A DNA stretch of 64,000 nt from the NCBI GenBank assembly GCA_964513565.1, contig CAZENE010000016.1, forward strand, positions 1 to 64,000, written 5' to 3'. The stretch comes from Delta-02 sp964513565 (lineage in GTDB: Bacteria > Desulfobacterota > Syntrophorhabdia > Syntrophorhabdales > Syntrophorhabdaceae). Under the pieces are notes generated by a model. It searched no databases and was not told the DNA's origin. It was given only the letters and a program-made list of their open reading frames with translations. Positions 50,939 to 58,522 of this stretch are shown here, in pieces (the first letter of the stretch is position 1; every line of letters begins with the position of its first letter). The position numbers and the translations under genes were made by a program.

Positions 50939-51838
50939 CTATGCTGTCATGACGGCAGCGTGGGCATCTTCTTTTTCATACATTGCAAGCTCCTTAAGCA
51001 TATTCAGCTTATGTACTCCCGTTACGTCAGGGGGATAGAGCCTGCCGCTTATTTTAAGCCCCACGGGAACATTGTTTTTTAGAAGCTGTACGATTGTATA
51101 AGCTATGCACGAGATCCTCTCCTCGACATCGTGTATCATGACATTTTCGAATTCTATGACGACCGGCTGATAGGAAAGGGAAGACAATTCTTTTGTCTTG
51201 AGTTTGCCGGTCTTTGCCGTTGCCTTCCAATGGATGTATTTAATGGGGTCACCCCGTACATATTCACGTATCGATATAACATCAGCTTCGTAACCGATGG
51301 CATCGGATATCTTCTCCCCCCGGAACCTTCGCTCCCTCCGGGAGAGGCTTGCCAGATCACAGGTTTTCAATCTTGGCAGGACGATTATCGTATACTTCGT
51401 GCCGACGGTCTTGTACCGGGTGAAGAAATTAAACGGGAAAACGGAGGACACGCGGGGATTTTCGACCGTATGAAGGCCGCGCTCATGAAAAGTGATATTC
51501 GTAAAGGCCGATGACGCACCTCTGCCCGGTATGAAAGGGAGAAGCGTGGTGATCCTGCCGGCATTAAGGCTGATCAGGAAAGCGGGAAGATGCCGGCGGC
51601 GGTTTTGGATGGTTATTTTTACCGGCACTTGGCTTCCCGTGTATACCTCCTGGGGGAAATCGATTGTAAGCTCAAGCTTTGAAAGATTTGCCTTTCCGAA
51701 AAAACCGGAAATGGTCATGAAGCTCAGGAGGGCGGAGACTATCAGGAACACGAGGTTGTTATTGGTGTTTGCCGCAGCAATGCCCAAGAAGATCGTGATC
51801 GCTATGTAAAGGAACCCGGCTTTGGATATCTTGATCAC
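50939..51838 (-). CDS. DUF58 domain protein
   Basis: A 299-residue protein with two N-terminal membrane helices (about 8-45), a beta-rich region and the DUF58 block, visible as GDPIKYIHWKATAKTGKLKTKE (split, near 206-227). It is related to the MoxR partner proteins with a von Willebrand-like fold. The start overlaps the MoxR stop by four bases (ATGA). It acts at the membrane with the MoxR ATPase and the transglutaminase. Confidence 0.9.
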   Translation of the reverse strand: MIKISKAGFLYIAITIFLGIAAANTNNNLVFLIVSALLSFMTISGFFGKANLSKLELTIDFPQEVYTGSQVPVKITIQNRRRHLPAFLISLNAGRITTLLPFIPGRGASSAFTNITFHERGLHTVENPRVSSVFPFNFFTRYKTVGTKYTIIVLPRLKTCDLASLSRRERRFRGEKISDAIGYEADVISIREYVRGDPIKYIHWKATAKTGKLKTKELSSLSYQPVVIEFENVMIHDVEERISCIAYTIVQLLKNNVPVGLKISGRLYPPDVTGVHKLNMLKELAMYEKEDAHAAVMTA

Positions 51839-52788
51839 AGGGGTGTTGAAACGGTGTCTACGATCGATCGTACAATCTCCCTTTTATTGAGGTTCTCGTA
51901 CTCTTCCTTGAAAATGACCCGGTGAGGAATTGTATATTCAACGAGGTCCCTGATGTCCTCCGGAATGACAAAACTCCTGTCGTGAAAAAAAGCCTGCGTT
52001 TTTGCGGTGCCGATGATCGTCAGGGCCCCCCGGGTCGATAACCCGGCGGAAAGGTATTTGCTCGTGCGTGTCGCTTGTATTATGGAGAGGGTATATTCAA
52101 GGATCTTGTCGGAAACGTGGATGCTGCGTGAGATCTCTTCCTGTATGCGCGACACCTCGTCATGGTCTACGACAGGGTCGATCGAATATATATCCTCACG
52201 CTTGCTTCCTATCTTCAGGATCTCTTTCTCAGCCTGCCGGGATGGATAGCCTATGCTTATCTTCATCATAAACCTGTCGAGCTGGGATTCCGGAAGGGGG
52301 AATGTTCCGAACTGCTCGGCGGGATTTTGTGTGGCGATCACGCAGAAGATCCGGGGCAGCTTATACGTCTTGCCTTCAATCGTCACCTGCTTTTCTTCCA
52401 TGGCCTCAAGGAGAGCGCTCTGAGTCTTGGGGGTAGCGCGGTTTATCTCGTCGCACAGTACGATATTGTTGAATATGGGACCCGGATGGAAATCGAATTC
52501 ACCCGACGTCTTGTTGTAAATGGACAGGCCCGTTATGTCCGTGGGGAGAAGGTCGCTGGTGCACTGTATCCTGCCGAATGTCAGGCCAAGAGATTTCGCA
52601 ATGCCGATCGCGAGCGTCGTCTTGCCGAGGCCCGGCAGGTCCTCGATCAGCAGGTGTCCCCGTGAAAAGAACGAGATCAGGGAAAGGGCAAGCGGTTTCT
52701 CCTTCCCCTGAAGATAGCTTGCCAGGGAATCTGTTATAGTGTGGATCTTGTTGATGTCCATCCCGATGGCCAAGTCTTTTCCGTCCAT
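51835..52788 (-). CDS. MoxR-family AAA+ ATPase
   Basis: A 317-residue AAA+ ATPase. Walker A is in EDLPGLGKTTLA near 48-59, Walker B is in NIVLCDEINRATPKTQSALL (near 105-124), followed by the MoxR signature EAMEEKQVTIEGKTY and sensor 1 in ATQNPAEQ. MoxR proteins act as chaperones for metal insertion or complex assembly. The ATG at 52788 is chosen; an in-frame TTG at 52809 and an ATG at 52761 are alternatives, none with a good ribosome site. It is the first gene of the minus-strand unit. Confidence 0.91.
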   Translation of the reverse strand: MDGKDLAIGMDINKIHTITDSLASYLQGKEKPLALSLISFFSRGHLLIEDLPGLGKTTLAIGIAKSLGLTFGRIQCTSDLLPTDITGLSIYNKTSGEFDFHPGPIFNNIVLCDEINRATPKTQSALLEAMEEKQVTIEGKTYKLPRIFCVIATQNPAEQFGTFPLPESQLDRFMMKISIGYPSRQAEKEILKIGSKREDIYSIDPVVDHDEVSRIQEEISRSIHVSDKILEYTLSIIQATRTSKYLSAGLSTRGALTIIGTAKTQAFFHDRSFVIPEDIRDLVEYTIPHRVIFKEEYENLNKREIVRSIVDTVSTPL

Positions 52789-52876
52789 GGAAGCAATTGT
52801 AGCATACAATCAGGTGTAATGGGAATGGGCATGAGGCAGGGCGCCGCCTCTCCTTGACAAAACAGGATAATTCGGA

Positions 52877-53803
52877 TTGAATAAAATAATGGGTAGATTA
52901 CCGCTCTTTCCGGACTTCAAGCCGATAGAGATCGACGACAGGCCCGGTATTTTGGAGGTACTGAGAGCGAGCCGTCCCGGTACATCGGAGCTTACATTTA
53001 CCAACCTCTTTATCTGGAGGAACCATTTCAATTTCCAGTGGTGTCTGAATGGAGAGTGTCTTTGCGTGACAGGCAGTGAAAACTCCGGGCCCCGTTTCGC
53101 CATGGCCCCTGTCGGGCCGTCAGGCCGCGTTGATGCAGGCATGGAGCTTCTTCGATGGCTTAAGGAGGTCGAAGGTGTGCCTTTGCCTGCCATAGAGCGT
53201 GCAGACGAGATGTTTGCCGCTGACGCGTCCCGTTATTCCGGGCTGAGCATCGAGGAAAGGCGGGAACATTTCGATTATGTTTACCTTACCCGCAATCTCA
53301 TCGATCTCCCGGGAAATAAGAACAGGAACAAGCGCAATCATATCAACCAATTCTTCCGGGCGCATGAGTCATATATATACGAGGAACTCAACGAGAGGCA
53401 TATCAGGGAGGCATTGTGTTTACAGCAAAAATGGTGTCTGTTAAGGCGGTGCAAGGAGGACCTCAACCTGCTCGGGGAATGGGATGCGGTTCGCGAGATA
53501 CTCAATAATTATCAGGCTCTTGAGGTGGCCGGGGCGGTCATGATCGTGGGCGGGGAACTTAAAGCGTTCACGCTCGGCGAGGCTTTGTCGGAAGATATGG
53601 CCCTGGTACATATCGAAAAGGCAGACCCCAACATCCCGGGTCTTTATCAGCTCATCAACCAACAATTCTGTGCGCGGCAGTGGAGTGGGATGAAGTATAT
53701 TAATCGCGAACAGGATCTTGGAATACCGGGATTGCGGGAAGCAAAGCTTTCGTACAATCCCGACCATTTTATCAAAAAATTCTCTGTCGGTCTGAAAGAG
53801 TGA
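52877..53803 (+). CDS. DUF2156 (GNAT-like, phosphatidylglycerol lysyltransferase C-terminal type) protein
   Basis: A 308-residue soluble protein of the DUF2156 family, made of two GNAT-like halves. The N-terminal LPLFPDFKPIEIDDRP, the NKRNHINQF-type basic stretch near 155, and the C-terminal YINREQDLGIPGLREAKLSY (near 275-294) are typical. Related domains transfer aminoacyl groups to lipids, but stand-alone members are uncharacterised. The start is TTG with AGGA upstream, or ATG at 52889. The next gene begins one base after its stop, so the two are coupled. Confidence 0.84.
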   Translation: MNKIMGRLPLFPDFKPIEIDDRPGILEVLRASRPGTSELTFTNLFIWRNHFNFQWCLNGECLCVTGSENSGPRFAMAPVGPSGRVDAGMELLRWLKEVEGVPLPAIERADEMFAADASRYSGLSIEERREHFDYVYLTRNLIDLPGNKNRNKRNHINQFFRAHESYIYEELNERHIREALCLQQKWCLLRRCKEDLNLLGEWDAVREILNNYQALEVAGAVMIVGGELKAFTLGEALSEDMALVHIEKADPNIPGLYQLINQQFCARQWSGMKYINREQDLGIPGLREAKLSYNPDHFIKKFSVGLKE

Positions 53804-53804
53804 C

Positions 53805-54581
53805 ATGAAGCCGAGCGATAACGGAATGACAGGTAGCTTTACCCCTGAAGAACTGGAGCGTTATTCGCGTCAGATCATGATGCCGGGGATGGGGGTTGAA
53901 AAACAGAAGATGATCCGCAGGGCGCGCGTCTGCATCGCGGGAGCCGGCGGACTGGGCTCCGTGTCGTCGTATTACCTGGCCGCTGCCGGGATAGGGCGCT
54001 TAAGGATCATCGACCGGGACAGGGTCGAAGTATCGAACCTTAACAGACAGATACTTCATTTCACGCCCGACGTCGGGCAACTGAAAGTGCTCTCCGCACT
54101 CGACAAGCTGGAAAACCTTAATCCTTATTGTCGTGTTGAGGCCGTCCAAGCGGATATAAACGAGGATAACGTTTTCGAGCTGATCGATAATTCCGATATT
54201 GTCATTGACGCACTCGATAATATCGGTACACGAAGGATACTCAATTTTGCATCCATGCACAGCAGGATCCCGCTTATTTACGGGGGGGTGGAGGGATTTT
54301 CAGGGATGGTTTCGACATTTATCCCCTACCAGACGCCATGTTTTGAATGTATCTTTTCACATATTGCCGACGATGAGAACAGGAAGGGTGTTGTGGGAAT
54401 GCTGCCGGCGATCATAGGCGCCATACAGTCGATCGAAGCAATAAGGCTTATCATGAAAGAGACCCCGGCCCTTGCCGGGACGCTCCTTTATTTTTCGGGC
54501 ACCACTATGACCTTCCAGCATATTGCCGTTGAACGCAACCCCCAATGCAGTGTATGCGGCGGCTCTCCCGGCAGGACCTGA
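53805..54581 (+). CDS. ThiF/MoeB/HesA-family E1-like adenylyltransferase
   Basis: A 258-residue E1-like enzyme that adenylates the C-terminal Gly-Gly of a ubiquitin-fold sulfur carrier. RYSRQIMMPGMG near 18-29 is the family's N-terminal motif, GAGGLGS at 45-51 binds ATP, DRDRVEVSNLNRQILH (near 68-83) includes the catalytic Arg/Asp region, and two CxxC pairs (CFEC near 185 and CSVC near 248) bind zinc. It may activate the MoaD-like protein encoded at 38949. It is coupled to the DUF2156 gene, an unusual partner. Confidence 0.9.
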   Translation: MKPSDNGMTGSFTPEELERYSRQIMMPGMGVEKQKMIRRARVCIAGAGGLGSVSSYYLAAAGIGRLRIIDRDRVEVSNLNRQILHFTPDVGQLKVLSALDKLENLNPYCRVEAVQADINEDNVFELIDNSDIVIDALDNIGTRRILNFASMHSRIPLIYGGVEGFSGMVSTFIPYQTPCFECIFSHIADDENRKGVVGMLPAIIGAIQSIEAIRLIMKETPALAGTLLYFSGTTMTFQHIAVERNPQCSVCGGSPGRT

Positions 54582-54592
54582 TAGTCTGATTT

Positions 54593-54612
54593 TCGTAATC
54601 GTAAATCGTGAA
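54593..54612 (+). repeat. Three imperfect TCGTAA(A) units shortly after moeB-like gene
   Basis: TCGTAA, TCGTAAA and TCGTGAA follow each other from 54593, 11 bases after the stop at 54581. They match the ATCGTAA array at 61093 apart from single changes. Confidence 0.6.
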
Positions 54613-54668
54613 GAGTAGAAGCGATAAATTTCAGGGGGAAGGAATTCAACCACGATGCTAATAATATA

Positions 54669-54691
54669 CGATTTCTAAAAATCGGCTTTTT
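54669..54691 (+). terminator. Weak rho-independent terminator after the ThiF-like gene
   Basis: A 6-bp hairpin (54669-54674 with 54679-54684) is followed by GCTTTTT on the plus strand. The stem is short and AT-rich. It touches the stop of the convergent TPP-enzyme gene. Confidence 0.35.
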
Positions 54692-56282
54692 ACGTCCACG
54701 GCGGCGTAATCACTGTGTCCTTGAACTCGATAAGGAACGGTTCATCCCATGTGACCTGCTCCCGGAATATTGTTCTTAAGCCGTCCATGCTGTCCGTTAC
54801 TTCGGCCTTTATCCCGAAGGAACGGGCAAGCTGTACGAAATCAGGATTTTCGAGAAGCATCGAACCTTTTATCTGGTGCCGGCTGCGCATCGCATCTTCC
54901 AGGATTGCATAGCTCATGTTGTTATCAACAAATATGACCACCGGTACCTTGTATTTAACGATCGTGGCAAGTTCGGCAGCCTGCGGGAGAACCCCGCCAT
55001 CGCCGCATAGCGCCAGGCAGGGAAGTTCGGGCCGGGCGGTTTTTGCCCCGATCGCGGCCGACAGGGAGTAGAAAATGGGGGATATCCCGCGAGGCATAAG
55101 AAAGCTTCGCTGAAAATACGCCGGAAGGTAATATTCGGCCCAATATGACGGCATATTGAGATCGCATACGATCACAGTATGGTCGGGAACGGCACTGCGG
55201 ACAAGATCGATAAGCTCATGTCCGGGCAATGATCGCAGGGCCTTTTGTTCCGTATCATTCTTCTCTTTCAGGGATGCAAGGTCCCAATCGAAAACACGGT
55301 CGCGCATCATTACGGAAAGTCCTACAAGAGCCAGGTCTATGTTGCCCGCAAAATGGGCCGCTGCGGGATAATTCTTATTTATCCACCGTTCATCGATGTC
55401 TATATGAATAAGCTCCCCTATCTTAACCCCCCGCCTTCCGGTGTCAACGTCCCTCAGCCTGGTGCCGGCGGCTATGACAAGATCCGCCGTGTTAAGGATT
55501 TCGCGTGCTAACCCTCTCGCAACAACGTTTCCGAAGGAGAAGATAGCCCGGTCGCTTATTGTGCCCTTTCCGCCGGTCGACGTAAGGAAAGGTATCCCCC
55601 ACGCGCAGATCTGCTCGACTGTGTCAGCCGCCCGGGGGTGCATGAGGCCTTTTCCCCCGACAAGGACCGGCCTTTTCGTATGATCAAGTATCTCCCGGCA
55701 TCTATAAAGAAATTCATCGATTCCATGGTCACCTGATGCCGGACCGGGAGACCGGGTCTCGTTATTCGGTGAACTGTGTATTTCCCTGTCGAGGAAGGAA
55801 AAAGGGATCGAAACGAGGACCGGGCCCGGACGCCCTTCGATGCACCGCCGCAGGGCATTATCGAGAACGGGCCGTAATTGAGGCGGCTTTGTGACCTGGA
55901 AAATGCCTTTGGTGAAATATCTGAAGATATTTTCCGGATATTCGAGCTCATGGAGAATCCCCTTACCGATATCCTTGCGGTCGGTATCGATGTGCATGAT
56001 AAAAAGCGGGACATCATCGGAATATGCCTCCATGCATCCCGAGACTATGTTGCCCAGGCCGGGGCCTGGGGTCACGAGAAGAAAGGCGGGTTTTCCCGAT
56101 GCCCGGGCGTAACCGTCGGCCATAAATGCGCAATTCGTTTCATGACGCGCGGTTATGGATTTTACCGATTCTTCGAACCATAGCTCGGCATTGAGGCTAA
56201 GTGTGTGCAAACCGGGTATTTGGAAGATATGCGAGACGCCGTTTTCCCGAAAAAATGATCTAATTACCTGTTTTCCTTGCAT
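54690..56282 (-). CDS. Thiamine pyrophosphate-dependent enzyme, acetolactate synthase/2-oxo acid decarboxylase family
   Basis: A 530-residue TPP enzyme with the three-domain layout of acetolactate synthase-like proteins. E48 in ARHETNCAFMADGYAR activates the cofactor, the middle domain spans about 190-330, and CGDGGVLPQAAELATIV near 426 leading to FVDNN is the GDG-NN motif that binds Mg-TPP. It would cleave or join a 2-oxo acid. It is not clearly an acetolactate synthase, since no small regulatory subunit is nearby. It is divergent from the XRE-cupin regulator, and an inverted repeat identical in layout to the regulator's own operator lies 20 bases upstream of its ATG. Confidence 0.88.
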   Translation of the reverse strand: MQGKQVIRSFFRENGVSHIFQIPGLHTLSLNAELWFEESVKSITARHETNCAFMADGYARASGKPAFLLVTPGPGLGNIVSGCMEAYSDDVPLFIMHIDTDRKDIGKGILHELEYPENIFRYFTKGIFQVTKPPQLRPVLDNALRRCIEGRPGPVLVSIPFSFLDREIHSSPNNETRSPGPASGDHGIDEFLYRCREILDHTKRPVLVGGKGLMHPRAADTVEQICAWGIPFLTSTGGKGTISDRAIFSFGNVVARGLAREILNTADLVIAAGTRLRDVDTGRRGVKIGELIHIDIDERWINKNYPAAAHFAGNIDLALVGLSVMMRDRVFDWDLASLKEKNDTEQKALRSLPGHELIDLVRSAVPDHTVIVCDLNMPSYWAEYYLPAYFQRSFLMPRGISPIFYSLSAAIGAKTARPELPCLALCGDGGVLPQAAELATIVKYKVPVVIFVDNNMSYAILEDAMRSRHQIKGSMLLENPDFVQLARSFGIKAEVTDSMDGLRTIFREQVTWDEPFLIEFKDTVITPPWT

Positions 56283-56301
56283 ATTATGTCTATGTCAATA
56301 A

Positions 56302-56317
56302 GTTTAGCATAGTAAAC
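56302..56317. promoter_or_regulatory. Operator 1, GTTTA-N6-TAAAC, before the TPP-enzyme gene
   Basis: The inverted repeat GTTTA (56302-56306), six bases, TAAAC (56313-56317) lies 20 bases upstream of the TPP-enzyme start. The same repeat with the same spacing occurs at 56364-56379. It is a likely binding site of the XRE-cupin regulator. Confidence 0.62.
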
Positions 56318-56340
56318 CTTAAAGTTAAATAAAAATTGAC

Positions 56341-56370
56341 TTGACAAAAAAACTCATTATCTTGTTTAAT
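56341..56370 (+). promoter_or_regulatory. Sigma-70-type promoter of the XRE-cupin regulator gene
   Basis: TTGACA at 56341-56346, 18 bases, TTTAAT at 56365-56370. The -10 lies inside operator 2, so bound regulator would block its own promoter. The start codon at 56401 is about 25 bases after the predicted transcript start, giving a very short leader. Confidence 0.62.
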
Positions 56371-56379
56371 ACCGTAAAC
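56364..56379. promoter_or_regulatory. Operator 2, GTTTA-N6-TAAAC, over the regulator's own -10
   Basis: GTTTA (56364-56368), six bases, TAAAC (56375-56379); the half-sites are identical to those of operator 1, 62 bases away (about six helical turns), which would allow cooperative binding or looping between the divergent promoters. Confidence 0.65.
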
Positions 56380-56400
56380 TTTTTGTGAGTATATACTGTT

Positions 56401-56955
56401 ATGGCAAGATCAGGGGAATTAGGCATAGGGGAAAGGATCAAGGTGCTCCGGCAGGCCAAGGACCTGACCCAGGAAGAGCTGGGTACGAGGGCCGGTCTGA
56501 CCAAGGGTTTTATCTCACAGGTAGAGCGGAACCTGACATCTCTTTCCGTAGAGAGCCTGATCGGCATACTTGACGCTCTGGACGAAAAACCGTCCAATTT
56601 TTTCAGCGGCTCCCTTGATGAAAAGATCGTTTTCAAGCTTAAGGACCGTGTAGATCTCGAGATAAACGGTGTTAAGGCGTTTCAGATACTGGTACCGGCC
56701 GCGCAGAACAGGCTTCTCGACCCGGCACTTGTAGAGCTTGACCCGGGCGAATGTACTCCCGAGGAAGAGCCTCACGAGGGCGAGGAGTTTGGCTTGGTGC
56801 TTTCAGGCGGCATAGAACTCGTCCTCGGCGGAAAACCGCAGAGGATCAGAAAAGGCGAATGCTTTTATTATAAGGCTACGAGAAAGCATTATATTGCAAA
56901 TAAACGAAAAGGACTGGCAGTACTTCTCTGGGTGTCTTCACCCCCGAACTTCTAG
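56401..56955 (+). CDS. XRE-family regulator with C-terminal cupin domain (PuuR-like)
   Basis: A 184-residue regulator: an XRE helix-turn-helix at about 10-65 (LTQEELGTRAGLTKGFISQV is the helix-turn-helix core) joined to a cupin ligand domain at about 105-183 (EEEPHEGEEFGLVLSGGIEL and the final IANKRKGLAVLLW strands). PuuR of E. coli, which has this layout, senses putrescine. The gene precedes a complete arginine-to-spermidine operon, which supports a polyamine or arginine effector, and it is divergent from a TPP enzyme. The putative operators at 56302 and 56364 suggest autoregulation. Confidence 0.88.
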   Translation: MARSGELGIGERIKVLRQAKDLTQEELGTRAGLTKGFISQVERNLTSLSVESLIGILDALDEKPSNFFSGSLDEKIVFKLKDRVDLEINGVKAFQILVPAAQNRLLDPALVELDPGECTPEEEPHEGEEFGLVLSGGIELVLGGKPQRIRKGECFYYKATRKHYIANKRKGLAVLLWVSSPPNF

Positions 56956-56972
56956 GACAGGGGTTTAAAGCA

Positions 56973-57074
56973 GTGAAGACAGGCATGATTAAAGGCAAGA
57001 ACGGGGTGTGTTCCCGCCCGTCGACTATAGAGTGTCTGGATCTTGCGCCGCATGGTCGCGCCCGTGGATTTTAG
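56973..57074 (+). CDS. Possible small leader ORF before the arginine decarboxylase gene
   Basis: A GTG (or ATG at 56985) opens a 33-codon frame (29 from the ATG) ending with TAG at 57072-57074, 36 bases before the decarboxylase start. An AGGGGT sequence lies a few bases before the GTG. The peptide is basic and contains CSRPSTIECLDLAPHGRARG, with several Arg and Pro codons. A leader peptide sensing arginine or polyamine during translation is imaginable. Codon content alone does not prove that it is translated. Confidence 0.3.
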   Translation: MKTGMIKGKNGVCSRPSTIECLDLAPHGRARGF

Positions 57075-57110
57075 GCTGCCGGGGCTTCAAGAAATTTGGG
57101 AGGTGGTACC

Positions 57111-57584
57111 TTGATTGTCACAACACCAACAAAATTTTTTTTAGTCAGTGGTTCTTCCGACGGTTTTTCGCTGTTAAACGCATTTGATGGCGCCCTTCTG
57201 GCGTCCGGGGTAGGCGATACCAACTTGGTAAGAATGAGCAGTATACTACCGCCTGGCTCTACGGAGATAAAGCCGCGCCCAAAGGCGCTTCCCCAAGGAG
57301 CCCTCGTTCCTGTGGCCTATGCCTCAATAACGAGTGATATCCCGGGGGAGACCATATCTGCAGCCGTAGCTATAGGCGTGCCCGAGGACCGGAGCCTCGC
57401 CGGCCTTATCATGGAGTACTCGGCAAAAGCGGATGAGACAACCGTGCGCAGCCAGGTCATGAGGATGGTCGAAAAAGGCATGGAAGTCAGGAAACGGCCC
57501 ATCAGGGAAATAATCTCGATATCATCCACGTTCAAAGTGACGACCGTCGGGGCGGCATTTGCCGGCGTCGTTCTATGGGATTAG
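57111..57584 (+). CDS. pdaD: Pyruvoyl-dependent arginine decarboxylase
   Basis: A 157-residue proenzyme that cuts itself between S43 and S44 (LVRMSSILPPG) to form the pyruvoyl group, then decarboxylates arginine to agmatine. IVTTPTKFFLVSG at the N-terminus and GALVPVAYASITSDIPGE (near 82-99) match the family. The start codon is TTG with GGAGGT nine bases before it; an in-frame TTG 15 bases upstream would bury the ribosome site. It is the first step of the polyamine operon and is followed by agmatinase. Confidence 0.92.
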   Translation: MIVTTPTKFFLVSGSSDGFSLLNAFDGALLASGVGDTNLVRMSSILPPGSTEIKPRPKALPQGALVPVAYASITSDIPGETISAAVAIGVPEDRSLAGLIMEYSAKADETTVRSQVMRMVEKGMEVRKRPIREIISISSTFKVTTVGAAFAGVVLWD

Positions 57585-57651
57585 CGGTTCGTATTGAAGG
57601 GAAGCTGCATAACCCGGACCCCCTCGCACAAATATAATTCCAGAGGCTTAT

Positions 57652-58491
57652 ATGAAAAAAACCGTTTTTCATAATGAGTATATCTGTTCCAAACCGGACC
57701 GCGATGATGCCGGTATCATTTTACTCGGATGCCCGCTGGATATTACGTCATCATTTCGCAATGGGTCGAAATTCGGACCCGAGAGCCTCCGGCGGGCGTC
57801 ATGGACGTTGGAAACATATAGCCCGTATTGCGATAAAGACCTCGAGGATATCAATTTTTCCGACATAGGAGATCTCGAACTCCCCCCGGGAAATCTCCTT
57901 GAATCCCTGGATATCATTGAAGCCGCATCAGCCTCCCTTGTGGAAAGCGGAAAAAAGCCTTTTTTCCTCGGGGGAGAGCATCTTGTATCGTTTGCTATTT
58001 TGAAAGGTGTGAAGAAGGTATTCCCGGCCATTCAGCTCGTACATTTTGATGCCCATTGTGACCTCAGGGACGACTATGACGGGCAGAAGCTTTCTCATGC
58101 GACCGTCATGAAACGTATAAGCGAACTCGGAGGCATGAAAATGCATCAGATCGGGATCCGTTCGGGTACACGACAGGAATTTAAGGAACTAACTCCCGTC
58201 GATTCACCTGACATGCTTAGAGAAGGCCTAGATAAGTCATTGCCGGTATATATAAGCTTTGATATCGATGTCTTCGACCCGTCGCTCGTGCCGGGTGTCA
58301 CGACACCCGAACCGGGAGGACTTATATTCAAAGAAGCCATCGAATATCTTAAGGCCTTGGAAGGCGTAAGGGTCATCGGCGCGGACCTCGTCGAACTGGC
58401 ACCGGATTACGATATCACATTTGTTTCGTCTGTATGCGCCGCAAAGATCGTCCGCGAGATGATCATGCTTATGGATCCGGGTGTACTATAA
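57652..58491 (+). CDS. speB: Agmatinase / ureohydrolase family protein
   Basis: A 279-residue manganese ureohydrolase. The metal ligands are H110 (GGEH), D133, H135 and D137 (FDAHCD), and the Asp pair in SFDIDVFDPS near 201-210. It would split agmatine to putrescine and urea, directly after the arginine decarboxylase, so agmatinase is preferred over arginase or guanidinobutyrase. The gene begins 67 bases after the decarboxylase stop with a weak ribosome site. Confidence 0.92.
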   Translation: MKKTVFHNEYICSKPDRDDAGIILLGCPLDITSSFRNGSKFGPESLRRASWTLETYSPYCDKDLEDINFSDIGDLELPPGNLLESLDIIEAASASLVESGKKPFFLGGEHLVSFAILKGVKKVFPAIQLVHFDAHCDLRDDYDGQKLSHATVMKRISELGGMKMHQIGIRSGTRQEFKELTPVDSPDMLREGLDKSLPVYISFDIDVFDPSLVPGVTTPEPGGLIFKEAIEYLKALEGVRVIGADLVELAPDYDITFVSSVCAAKIVREMIMLMDPGVL

Positions 58492-58522
58492 CATTCAGAA
58501 CGACTCGAGGCAGGGGTAAGTC

